Source: Lachnospiraceae bacterium (lineage in GTDB: Bacteria; Bacillota; Clostridia; Lachnospirales; Lachnospiraceae). Taken from it: a stretch of 64,000 nucleotides of DNA. The stretch spans positions 1-64,000 of the forward strand of contig JAFWVX010000035.1 in assembly GCA_017523785.1 (NCBI GenBank). The letters run 5' to 3'. A program made the translations under genes and the position numbers. The notes below the pieces were generated by a model. It saw only the letters and a list, made by a program, of their open reading frames with translations. It was not told the DNA's origin and made no database searches. Positions 44,231 to 51,785 of this stretch are shown here, one piece after another (within the stretch, counting starts at the first letter, position 1; each line of letters opens with the position of its first letter).

Positions 44231-44599
44231 ATGAGATTTTTTAAATGTGAAAAGTGTGGAAAGATCGTTGCTTTAGTTAACGAGAAGCCAGTCCCAACAA
44301 TCTGCTGTGGCGAGGAAATGAAGGAATTAGTGGCAAATACCACTGACGCAGCTCAGGAGAAGCACGTGCCAGTTTACAAGGTAAATGGAAATGTAGTAGA
44401 GGTAGTTGTAGGCGATGTTGCTCACCCAATGACTGAGGAGCACTTAATCGAGTGGGTTTCTTTACAGACAGAGCAGGGAAATCAAAGAAAGGTATTGAAG
44501 GCTGGTCAGGAGCCAAAAGTAAGTTTTGCATTCTGCGACGGAGATAAGGTAAAAGCCGTTTACGCATACTGCAATTTACACGGTCTCTGGAAGGCATAA
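44231..44599 (+). CDS. dfx: Desulfoferrodoxin (superoxide reductase)
   Basis: 122 residues. The N-terminal desulforedoxin-like iron site is FFKCEKCGK plus TICCGEEM. The catalytic mononuclear site uses His residues (EKHVPVY, DVAHPMTEEHLIEW) and the Cys/His of YCNLHGLWKA. It reduces superoxide to peroxide using reduced rubredoxin, an oxygen defence of anaerobes. Very strong ribosome site, own promoter and terminator: a single-gene unit. Confidence 0.95.
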   Translation: MRFFKCEKCGKIVALVNEKPVPTICCGEEMKELVANTTDAAQEKHVPVYKVNGNVVEVVVGDVAHPMTEEHLIEWVSLQTEQGNQRKVLKAGQEPKVSFAFCDGDKVKAVYAYCNLHGLWKA

Positions 44600-44611
44600 T
44601 CATCGATAAAG

Positions 44612-44636
44612 AAGTAGGTCTTAGGCCTACTTTTTT
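44612..44636 (+). terminator. Terminator after dfx
   Basis: AAGTAGG / CCTACTT (44612-44618 with 44626-44632), 7-base loop, T run. Confidence 0.8.
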
Positions 44637-44716
44637 ATTGCAAAAATCATGACCCATATAAGTCGCATCCCTTGTGGTATATTTACGATGAAAAATTTTG
44701 ACAAAGGGAGGCAGTC

Positions 44717-45727
44717 ATGAAAAGTGTGTTAAATGAAAATGAGGGCATTTTCGATGAAAATGAGGCAGAACTCAATTTGACAGCGCTAGATAATTTTGAT
44801 GCCGAGTCTGCAAAAGAATTTGAAAAAGAAATTGAGGACGATATTAAAAATGACGACGGGAAGGAACTTGAGGAATTTGAGAAAGGTGCAGAAGTTGGAA
44901 GTGCCTTGCAGCAAATGCTTATGAGTTTGAGGAACAACCCGATGCTTGAGGCTGAGCAAGAATCCAAACTTATAAAAATTGCAAAGACAGCAAAAAGAAA
45001 ATGCGAAAGAGACAAGGCAATTGAGAGGCTCGCGCTCTGCAACATGAGGCTCGTTGTTTACGTGGCGAAAAAATTTAGAAATCAAGGTGTGCCATTTGAA
45101 GATTTGATACAGGAGGGATATCTCGGACTCATGCGAGGCATCGAGCGCTTTGATGTAAATGCAAAGACGAGACTCTCTACCTATGTCGTTTGGTGGATTA
45201 AGCAGGCAGTTGCAAGAAATATCGCTGATCAAGGTAGAGCGATCAGGTTGCCAGTTCATGTAAATGACAAATTGAGCAAAATCCGAAAGGCACAAAAGGA
45301 GTTGGTGGAAAAGAACGGCAAGGAGCCTAGCACAAAGCAGATTGCCAGAAAGCTGAAAATGAAGGAGAAAGATGTTGAGGAGCTGATAATGCATAGCGGA
45401 AGCATCATGTCTCTAGAAAAGCCGATGGGCGAGGATGAGGACATGGTTCTCGGTGACACCATCGCGGATGAAAATACAAACAATCAAGAGAAGGAAGTCG
45501 GTAGGATTTTACTCTCGGAAAAAATCGGCAAGGTTCTTGATACACTGAAAGAAAAAGAGAGAGAAGTGATTATTTTGAGGTTCGGCTTAAATGACGGTGT
45601 CGAAATGACACTCGAGCAGGTAGGCAATAGAATGAACATCACTAGAGAGAGGGCCCGCCAGATTGAAAATAACGCGCTCATAAGAATCAAAAAGAGGGCA
45701 CCAGAGCTGGAGGACTACGTGGCCTAG
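44717..45727 (+). CDS. RNA polymerase sigma-70 family factor (RpoD-like paralogue)
   Basis: 336 residues. Region 1.1 is absent; instead an acidic stretch (residues about 8-60) precedes region 1.2. Region 2 is NMRLVVYVAKKFRNQGVPFEDLIQEGYLGLMRGIERFD and TRLSTYVVWWIKQAVARNIADQGRAIRLPVHV; region 3 is KEPSTKQIARKLKMKEKDVEELI; region 4 is EVIILRFGLNDG with the helix-turn-helix TLEQVGNRMNITRERARQIE. It departs from the near-invariant primary sigma wording ([24 protein letters not shown]), and it is not beside dnaG, so I read it as a group 2-type paralogue rather than the main sigma. AGGGAGG precedes the ATG. Confidence 0.85.
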   Translation: MKSVLNENEGIFDENEAELNLTALDNFDAESAKEFEKEIEDDIKNDDGKELEEFEKGAEVGSALQQMLMSLRNNPMLEAEQESKLIKIAKTAKRKCERDKAIERLALCNMRLVVYVAKKFRNQGVPFEDLIQEGYLGLMRGIERFDVNAKTRLSTYVVWWIKQAVARNIADQGRAIRLPVHVNDKLSKIRKAQKELVEKNGKEPSTKQIARKLKMKEKDVEELIMHSGSIMSLEKPMGEDEDMVLGDTIADENTNNQEKEVGRILLSEKIGKVLDTLKEKEREVIILRFGLNDGVEMTLEQVGNRMNITRERARQIENNALIRIKKRAPELEDYVA

Positions 45728-45758
45728 CTGAAAATGCCTAAAAAGTGAATATTGTCAG

Positions 45759-45787
45759 TTGCCAATATTTATGCTATATTATAAAAT
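45759..45787 (+). promoter_or_regulatory. Promoter of the surface protein gene
   Basis: TTGCCA at 45759-45764 and TAAAAT at 45782-45787, 17-base spacer; GGAGGGG just before the ATG at 45820. The -35 box overlaps the AATATTG / CAATATT hairpin after the sigma gene. Confidence 0.6.
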
Positions 45788-45819
45788 AGGTAAATTTTAT
45801 TTATTGGTAGGAGGGGACT

Positions 45820-46131
45820 ATGAGAAAAGTTCTTAGAAATTTTAAAAGGGCGGTAAGCATAGTACTAATTTTGTGTTTGATTTTTACATCTCAAGCATTC
45901 GTAACTTTTGCTGAGAATGTTGAAAACAATGAGGAGACTACAGAGTTTGTAGAGTCTACAAATGAGGAGACTGAACTCGTAGAGACAAGCGAAGATCTCG
46001 TAGGGCGAGCACTGCGAGCCCTGAAGAAAAGACTGATGAGGGTGAGATTGAAGAACCAGAAGATGACACTGACGAGTCTCTTGAAACAGATTACCCAGAA
46101 GAACCTGAAGAAGATGAGACTGACTACATAG
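45820..46131 (+). CDS. Surface protein, N-terminal fragment (frameshifted)
   Basis: 103 codons. Real part: signal peptide (FKRAVSIVLILCLIFTSQAFVTFA) and an acidic Glu/Thr segment up to residue about 61 (LVETSEDL). There a palindromic element has only three G in its G run (46000-46022, 23 bases), which shifts the frame; the remaining 42 residues (VGRALRALKKRLMRVRL...) are out of frame. With a normal 24-base element the frame would read [23 protein letters not shown] and continue the acidic tract to about 46240. A second shift at G6 (46242-46247) restores the original frame. Confidence 0.75.
   Translation: MRKVLRNFKRAVSIVLILCLIFTSQAFVTFAENVENNEETTEFVESTNEETELVETSEDLVGRALRALKKRLMRVRLKNQKMTLTSLLKQITQKNLKKMRLTT
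46000..46022 (+). repeat. Palindromic element with one base missing, inside the surface protein gene
   Basis: GTAGGGCGAGC + ACTGCGAGCCCT: the G run is three instead of four compared with other copies, making 23 rather than 24 bases and causing a frameshift. Confidence 0.85.
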
Positions 46132-46227
46132 AAGAACCAGAAGAAGATCCAACTATAGCGGAAATCACTGAGAGCACTGAAGATGAAAGTTTAGCTGAGT
46201 CTTTTGATGAGCAAGAGACAATAGAAA

Positions 46228-48552
46228 ATGAGCAAAATTCTAGTGGGGGGCAGCGAAACAGAAGAGACTAATATAGAAGATGAGAGTGAAGAAACTCTTG
46301 CGATAGAAGATATTAATGATGAGAAGAAAGATAAGCTATATGGGGCTACTCCTTACATAGTAACATATAATCAAAACTTACCAAGTGGATACTCTTTATC
46401 AGGTGGTAAAACTTGGTATACTGATTCTACAAGTACTGATTTAAGTGGAAGTCCTATTGTATTAAGTGGTAGTGCTGAAATGACTTGTGAAGACACAAGT
46501 GGAAATGTTCGCACATTACAAGGTTGGAATACATATTCAAGTGGGGCAGGCAGTTCATATAGTTTTGGTGCCAGTATTAACACCGATGCAGGATTTATAG
46601 GAGACACTCTTACTTTATATGCGATGTGGAGTGATCCTGTAGCGCCAACTACTGGATTTATGTATTGGAAAGTAGATGGAGACGATAATAATAAAACTAT
46701 TCATTATTATGCAAGTCCAGGAGAAGGACGCGCAGCGGTAGTTATTGGAACGAATGGTGTAGAACATACTAGCTTAGGAAGTTCGGATAGGGAAAAAATT
46801 AAATATGCTGTATTTGAAGATAATATTGCTGCAACAAATTTGGAAAGTTGTTTTGAAAACTTTAAAGGTTTAGAGTCAATTACTAATCTTGGAAAACTTG
46901 ACACAAGTAATGTTACAAGTATGAGACAAATGTTTATGAGCGCAGGAGTGAAAGAATTAGATTTAACTAACTTTGAAACGAGTAATGTCACTGATATGTA
47001 TGGAATGTTTTCTTCATGTGAAAATTTAGAAACAATTAGAGTATCAGATAAGTTTGTTGTAGGCCAAGTACCAAATAACTTTGGCAAGTTTATGTTTGCT
47101 AATTGTGATAAACTTGAAGGCGAAAAAGGAACAAAAATTTCTGATCTTTCAAGTCCATTTGGTGTAGCATATGCTCACATAGATGAAGGCTCAAGTAACC
47201 CAGGTCTTTTCTCAGGTGCATCAACCCCACCAACCCCACCAACCCCAGCTAAAACGGTTGCCAACATATCTGTAAAGAGCTTTAATGCCACTACAGTAGC
47301 TACATCAGATGACTTTTCAAGTTTTAGCCTTCCATATATGTCAAATAGTGAAAGTTTTGATCCAAATGGTATGGTTATAACAGTTACTTATGATGATAGT
47401 TCTACGGCTGAAGTGACTTATAATAATACTACAGCAAGTCAATTTACAATTACTTACAACGCACCAAGAGTAGATATAGAATATGGTGGAAAAAGTGTAA
47501 TATATAACTTTTCAATAGTATCAGAACCTAATTTATATATATATTTTAATGACAACACAAGTGTAAAAAGAGCAATGAGAGTATATGATAGTTCGCGCGT
47601 TTCAAAAATAGAAGACCTATATAATTATGTTTCAAGTGGCAGAGAACTTGGTTTTTATGTTATTAATGCAACTGGTCTTCAAGATGCATGCAATAAATAT
47701 AATGCTAATTCTACAGCAACTATGACTTTAGCAGAAGCAATGGCAGAAGCACAAAATATAACAAGTGTTTCACCAATGACACAAAATACATTTTGGGGAG
47801 TTACAAATAGATCTAAATCACAAGGTGGAGGAACTATAACTCCGGGTAGCATATACTTTAGTGGTGGAGGAGATGGTGGCGGAAGTTCAAGTGGTGCAAG
47901 TGACCCTACAAAGGGACCTATGGGTGATTTAACAAAAAATTTAGATGCGATAAGAACTTGGCTAAACGAACAAATCAATACATCAAATGACATACCACAG
48001 TCATCACTTTCAAAAGATGATAGTCTTGCTAGTTTTCTTAAATCTTCACCTGAAAATATTAATAGACCATATACTAATGCACAAGATGAAAATGGAAACA
48101 GAGGATATGGACAATGGCTTAGAGTTCCAAACACAACTACTTGGTATTTCTTTTCTGGAGATTTAAGTCAACTAAATGGACAATCTTCAGGTTTCCTTGC
48201 TAATGGTTGGTATAATCTTGGATGGGACGGACAAGAGAAATGGTATTACTTTGATGCAAATGGAGTTATGAAAATTGGTTGGCAGGTAATAGGTGGTAAA
48301 ATGTATTATTTAGATAGTAATTTGTCATACAACTGGTATGGTAGCCGAACAACGGGAACCAAGGTAATAGATGGAATATCTTATAGCTTCACTGATAAAG
48401 GTGAATTGGATACGACAAATTATAATAGTGCAGCAGGTGGCTTGCCACCTTTCAACACACCTGGTACATTGCCAAACCAAAATGAAGTACATTTTTATGG
48501 TGGGGACTTATCAGGACCAGACATGATTGCTCCTAAAATAGTGATTTATTAG
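46228..48552 (+). CDS. Surface protein, main fragment: InlB-like, BspA/DUF285 and cell-wall-binding repeats
   Basis: 774 codons; the ATG (MSKILVGG) is probably not a true start, as it only exists in the shifted frame. Residues about 45-140 resemble InlB/Flg_new B-repeats (TLTLYAMWSDP at the end). Residues 205-275 are a BspA-type leucine-rich/DUF285 segment (SCFENFKGLESITNLGKLDTSNVTSMRQMF, TSNVTDMYGMFSSC, in two repeats). A Gly/Ser-rich linker lies at 550-565. Residues 635-730 are choline/glucan-binding-type repeats (GWYNLGWDGQEKWYYFDANG, IGGKMYYLDSN). The complete protein (45820-48552, about 910 residues) would be exported and bind wall polymers, with the repeats facing outwards. As it stands, the gene is out of frame. 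Confidence 0.8.
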   Translation: MSKILVGGSETEETNIEDESEETLAIEDINDEKKDKLYGATPYIVTYNQNLPSGYSLSGGKTWYTDSTSTDLSGSPIVLSGSAEMTCEDTSGNVRTLQGWNTYSSGAGSSYSFGASINTDAGFIGDTLTLYAMWSDPVAPTTGFMYWKVDGDDNNKTIHYYASPGEGRAAVVIGTNGVEHTSLGSSDREKIKYAVFEDNIAATNLESCFENFKGLESITNLGKLDTSNVTSMRQMFMSAGVKELDLTNFETSNVTDMYGMFSSCENLETIRVSDKFVVGQVPNNFGKFMFANCDKLEGEKGTKISDLSSPFGVAYAHIDEGSSNPGLFSGASTPPTPPTPAKTVANISVKSFNATTVATSDDFSSFSLPYMSNSESFDPNGMVITVTYDDSSTAEVTYNNTTASQFTITYNAPRVDIEYGGKSVIYNFSIVSEPNLYIYFNDNTSVKRAMRVYDSSRVSKIEDLYNYVSSGRELGFYVINATGLQDACNKYNANSTATMTLAEAMAEAQNITSVSPMTQNTFWGVTNRSKSQGGGTITPGSIYFSGGGDGGGSSSGASDPTKGPMGDLTKNLDAIRTWLNEQINTSNDIPQSSLSKDDSLASFLKSSPENINRPYTNAQDENGNRGYGQWLRVPNTTTWYFFSGDLSQLNGQSSGFLANGWYNLGWDGQEKWYYFDANGVMKIGWQVIGGKMYYLDSNLSYNWYGSRTTGTKVIDGISYSFTDKGELDTTNYNSAAGGLPPFNTPGTLPNQNEVHFYGGDLSGPDMIAPKIVIY

Positions 48553-48564
48553 AAAGGGATAAAT

Positions 48565-49362
48565 ATGAAAAGAAATCAAAAACTATTGTCACTCTTTGTT
48601 TTGCTTAGTTTAACTTTATCAGCTTGTACTGTGTCATCAACTAAAGAAGTAAATGTCAATGTAAACGGAAAAAACATAATTGATGCAAAGGCTGGATTTG
48701 ACACATCAGACCCAAATTTATTTGATTTTGATTTAAATACTTCTGATTATAAAAAAATGAATTTTGGAAAGCAGGGGAATACTCCAGTTTCTTGGTTTGT
48801 AGTTTATGATGATGGTGACCATTATGTTTTATTTAGTGAAAAGGTTCTTGATGTAAAACTTTATAATTCCACAAACAAAAAAACAGAATGGGGTGACACC
48901 ACTCTCTATGAATATCTAAATACAGATTTTATAAATGAATATTTTTCTAAAGAAGAAAGAGAGAGAATGATATTTACAAATGATAAAGATGACTGTATGG
49001 TTACTATGGCATCCACTGATAATCTCATAGATTTATATGGCGACATTTACTATGCAATAGAAGGTTATTATGGAAGCGAGGACTACTTCCAGCCAAATGA
49101 AAAGATAATTGCTAAACCTATGGAAGCTGCCATCAACAATGACATTTACCCATTTAACAATGATGACTTTGCTGAGATAATACAAGCGGAAAGTGTCGAT
49201 AGAAGATATGATTTTGCAAATGGTGCAGTTCCGTATTGGCTACTAAATCAAGATGAGGAAGGCAATCCATATACTGTTACTGGCACTGGCTACATTTCTA
49301 TGGAGGAGCCAACTCAAGGCTATATAGGAATTAGACCGATAATTAGGATAAAAAAGCCATAG
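48565..49362 (+). CDS. Lipoprotein with DUF6273 domain
   Basis: 265 residues; signal peptide with lipobox LSAC (Cys about 21). The rest follows the DUF6273 pattern seen in many clostridial surface proteins: MNFGKQGNTPVSWFVVYDDGDHYVLFSEKVLDVKLYN, TLYEYLNTDFINEYFSKEERERM, and the C-terminal YWLLNQDEEGNPYTVTGTG followed by GYIGIRPIIRIKKP. The fold resembles the formylglycine-generating/C-type-lectin-like group, but no catalytic residues are evident. It follows the surface protein by 12 bases with AAAGGGA and may share its transcript. Confidence 0.82.
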   Translation: MKRNQKLLSLFVLLSLTLSACTVSSTKEVNVNVNGKNIIDAKAGFDTSDPNLFDFDLNTSDYKKMNFGKQGNTPVSWFVVYDDGDHYVLFSEKVLDVKLYNSTNKKTEWGDTTLYEYLNTDFINEYFSKEERERMIFTNDKDDCMVTMASTDNLIDLYGDIYYAIEGYYGSEDYFQPNEKIIAKPMEAAINNDIYPFNNDDFAEIIQAESVDRRYDFANGAVPYWLLNQDEEGNPYTVTGTGYISMEEPTQGYIGIRPIIRIKKP

Positions 49363-49364
49363 AC

Positions 49365-49393
49365 TTGACAAAAATCAAATAAAGATGTAAAAT
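49365..49393 (+). promoter_or_regulatory. Promoter of dnaJ
   Basis: TTGACA at 49365-49370 and TAAAAT at 49388-49393, exact 17-base spacer. Confidence 0.85.
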
Positions 49394-49394
49394 A

Positions 49395-49421
49395 TTAGCA
49401 CTCGTAGATAGCGAGTGCTAT
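49395..49421 (+). promoter_or_regulatory. CIRCE operator (HrcA site)
   Basis: TTAGCACTC-N9-GAGTGCTAT, one base from the CIRCE consensus, starting two bases after the -10 box, i.e. over the transcription start. HrcA represses at this element until heat shock. Confidence 0.93.
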
Positions 49422-49479
49422 TTTATTGTATGGGCTAATATAAGAACGGCATTGTAGGTGCGAATTATATAGCCACATC

Positions 49480-49503
49480 GTCGGGGCGAGCACTGCGAGC
49501 CCG
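49480..49503 (+). repeat. 24-base palindromic element (GAGC subtype)
   Basis: Forward copy in the dnaJ leader, between CIRCE and the ribosome site; a decayed copy may precede it at 49453. Confidence 0.8.
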
Positions 49504-49515
49504 AAAAGAGGAAGT

Positions 49516-50634
49516 ATGGCAGAAAAAAGAGATTATTATGAAGTGCTTGGAGTTTCAAAATCTGCAAGCGCGGATGAAATCAAAAAAGCATATAGAGCCT
49601 TAGCAAAAAAATATCACCCAGATGCAAATCCAGGTGACAAGACTGCTGAGGCAAAATTTAAAGAGGCATCAGAGGCGTATGCCGTTCTTTCTGATCCAGA
49701 TAAAAAGAAAGCATATGACACTTATGGTCACGCTGCATTTGATCCAAATTCAGCAGCAGGTGCAGCATCAGGCTTTGGAGGTTTTGACTTTGGTTCAATG
49801 GATTTCTCAGATATATTTTCTGATTTATTTGGTAGTGCCTTTGGTGGAGGCTTTGGTGGCTTCTCTTCATTTGGAGGTGGCAGAAGAACTAATAGACCGA
49901 TACAAGGTGAAAGTTTAAGAACTCGTATGTCGATAACATTTGACGAGGCGATGAAGGGAGTTAAAAAGCAAGTTACTATTCCGTATCAAGAAGAGTGTAA
50001 ATCATGTCATGGAAGTGGAGCTAAGGCAGGAACAAGTCCAGTCACTTGTAGTAGGTGTGGAGGAAGAGGTCAAGTAACGACACAACAAAGAACTCCATTT
50101 GGGGTAATGCAGACAGTCAACACTTGCCCAGAATGTAATGGTACAGGAAAGGTAATAAAAGATAAATGTCCAGATTGTAATGGCACAGGATATAATAGAG
50201 TTCAAAAAACTTTTGAAGTAAATATTCCTGCAGGAATTGACAATGGTCAGTCAGTGAAATTAACTGGTGCAGGAAATCCTGGAGAGAATGGTGGACCAAG
50301 AGGAGACCTACTTGTAACTGTCACAGTGGCTCAACATCCAATTTTAAAGAGACAGGGTGTAAATATTTTCTCGACAGTATCAATAGATTATCCGACTGCT
50401 GTTCTTGGTGGCGAGACAAAAGTAAAAACTGCTGATGGTGATGTTATGCTCACTATAAAACCAGGAACTCAGAGTGATACTAAGATGAGATTAAAAGGAA
50501 AAGGTGTCCCACTTCTTAGAAGTCCTAAGACTAGAGGAGACCAGTATGTGACTATAGTTGTAAATGTCCCAACCAATCTCACTAAGGAACAAAAAGAAGC
50601 ACTTGAAAATTTCAGAAGTGCTATGAATAAATAA
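49516..50634 (+). CDS. dnaJ: Chaperone DnaJ
   Basis: 372 residues. J domain (1-70) with the HPD in [11 protein letters not shown]; Gly/Phe region about 80-130; four zinc-finger repeats [32 protein letters not shown]; and the C-terminal substrate-binding domain ([19 protein letters not shown]). DnaJ stimulates DnaK ATPase and prevents aggregation. It stands alone under its own promoter and CIRCE; hrcA, grpE and dnaK are not adjacent, which is unusual for Firmicutes. Confidence 0.97.
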   Translation: MAEKRDYYEVLGVSKSASADEIKKAYRALAKKYHPDANPGDKTAEAKFKEASEAYAVLSDPDKKKAYDTYGHAAFDPNSAAGAASGFGGFDFGSMDFSDIFSDLFGSAFGGGFGGFSSFGGGRRTNRPIQGESLRTRMSITFDEAMKGVKKQVTIPYQEECKSCHGSGAKAGTSPVTCSRCGGRGQVTTQQRTPFGVMQTVNTCPECNGTGKVIKDKCPDCNGTGYNRVQKTFEVNIPAGIDNGQSVKLTGAGNPGENGGPRGDLLVTVTVAQHPILKRQGVNIFSTVSIDYPTAVLGGETKVKTADGDVMLTIKPGTQSDTKMRLKGKGVPLLRSPKTRGDQYVTIVVNVPTNLTKEQKEALENFRSAMNK

Positions 50635-50636
50635 TT

Positions 50637-50969
50637 TTAGAATCTTTCAAATCGTGCAACATCAGTTACGATGATGGTTGCTCCGCCAACTTCTATAGTA
50701 GTTGGAATGGTGGTGTAGTTGATGGCGGTTGATGGGAGGTTTATAGGCATTTCAACTTGGATTTTTTGACTTTGGCCGCACTCGTTTTTGATGATTTCGA
50801 TAGCCTTGTCGACTTGGTTATCTTCTACGCAACTAAAAAGAGTGGTATTTCCCTTTCTGAGAAATCCGCCTGAAGTGGCGAGCTTAGTAATTCTAAAGTC
50901 CTCTGCGATGAGGGCATTTACAACATCTGATTCGTTGTCTTGCCTAACGATAATGTACATTAATTTCAT
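50637..50969 (-). CDS. darA: Cyclic-di-AMP receptor, DarA/PstA (PII-like) family
   Basis: 110 residues, PII-like ferredoxin fold with a large loop: MKLMYIIVRQDNESDVVNALIAEDFRITKLATSGGFLRKGNTTLFSCVED in overlapping parts, then the C-terminal GGATIIVTDVARFERF. The family binds c-di-AMP at the trimer interface; its downstream target is not fully known. Convergent with dnaJ (two bases apart). GGAGGT precedes its ATG on the minus strand. Confidence 0.93.
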   Translation of the reverse strand: MKLMYIIVRQDNESDVVNALIAEDFRITKLATSGGFLRKGNTTLFSCVEDNQVDKAIEIIKNECGQSQKIQVEMPINLPSTAINYTTIPTTIEVGGATIIVTDVARFERF

Positions 50970-50989
50970 AAACTACCTCCGTTTTTTTA

Positions 50990-51018
50990 ATTATACACCA
51001 ATAATTTTAATATTTCAA
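50990..51018 (-). promoter_or_regulatory. Promoter of darA
   Basis: On the minus strand TTGAAA (51018-51013) and TATAAT (50995-50990) with a 17-base spacer. Confidence 0.75.
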
Positions 51019-51031
51019 TATTTGTTAGCGA

Positions 51032-51055
51032 GCCGCTCACATAGCTCGCGGCAAC
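51032..51055 (-). repeat. 24-base palindromic element (swapped-stem subtype)
   Basis: Minus-strand GTTGCCGCGAGC + TATGTGAGCGGC; the same stem swap as at 35985. Confidence 0.75.
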
Positions 51056-51058
51056 AGT

Positions 51059-51088
51059 GTAGGGGCGAGCATTGCGAGCCCTTTTTTT
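51059..51088 (+). terminator. Palindromic element (GAGC subtype) followed by T7
   Basis: A forward family copy (51059-51081) ends in CCC directly followed by seven T. The hairpin plus T run should stop rightward transcription that enters from dnaJ across darA. Confidence 0.55.
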
Positions 51089-51099
51089 ATAAATAATGT

Positions 51100-51128
51100 T
51101 TGAGATATATTTCTATTTATGATAGAAT
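51100..51128 (+). promoter_or_regulatory. Promoter of the TlpA-like gene
   Basis: TTGAGA at 51100-51105 and TAGAAT at 51123-51128, 17-base spacer, AGAGGTG before the ATG at 51165. Confidence 0.65.
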
Positions 51129-51164
51129 ATAATAAGGTATTACGCGAACAAAAAGAGGTGAGCG

Positions 51165-51761
51165 ATGAAAAGAATTATAATTTGCCTTTGCATGCTTTTA
51201 GTGATGACTGCTTCATTTTCCTGCAAAAAGAAAAATACTGAGCAGGCAGCGGCAACTAATAAAACTGTAAATGAAACTAATGGCGAAAATAGTGTCGACA
51301 CAGGACTTGTTGAGGAAATTGATGACAGCAAGATATACGATTTGGCACAGGGAATGAAGATGCCAAATGTAAAGGTCGAGACTAATAAGGGAACGACATT
51401 TGAATTAAACAAAACTAATAAGCCGGTGTTTATAAATTTCTGGGCAACTTGGTGTCCCCCTTGCAGAATGGAAATGCCAGGACTGCAGTCGCTCTACGAA
51501 GAGTATAGAGATAAGGTTGACTTTGTGATGATAAATCTCGGTGAGACGAGAGAGACTATTGAAGATTTTCTCGTTGAGAATGAACTCTATACATTTCCAA
51601 TTGGCTATGATGTAAATGATACTTTTGGGGCAAGATTTGGAATAATCGGTATTCCTACCACTTATATAATTGATAAAAATAAAGTAATTAGTAATTATGT
51701 TGTAGGTGCAAGAGACGAGAGCCAATTTAGAGAATATTTAGAAGAGGTTATAAAAAAATAA
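51165..51761 (+). CDS. TlpA/ResA-like thiol-disulfide oxidoreductase lipoprotein
   Basis: 198 residues; signal peptide with lipobox FSC (Cys20). Thioredoxin fold with the active site FWATWCPPCRMEMPGLQSL and the cis-Pro in IIGIPTTYIIDKNK. The WCPPC site is typical of TlpA/ResA proteins that reduce disulfides outside the membrane, for example in cytochrome maturation. No cytochrome genes or CcdA are in the window. It is followed by a symporter gene after 24 bases. Confidence 0.92.
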   Translation: MKRIIICLCMLLVMTASFSCKKKNTEQAAATNKTVNETNGENSVDTGLVEEIDDSKIYDLAQGMKMPNVKVETNKGTTFELNKTNKPVFINFWATWCPPCRMEMPGLQSLYEEYRDKVDFVMINLGETRETIEDFLVENELYTFPIGYDVNDTFGARFGIIGIPTTYIIDKNKVISNYVVGARDESQFREYLEEVIKK

Positions 51762-51785
51762 TTATATAAACTTCAAGGGGGTTAT

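Noticed and set aside
44786..45394. Minus-strand open frame of 202 codons opposite the sigma factor
   Set aside because: Shadow; the sigma-70 match on the plus strand is unambiguous.
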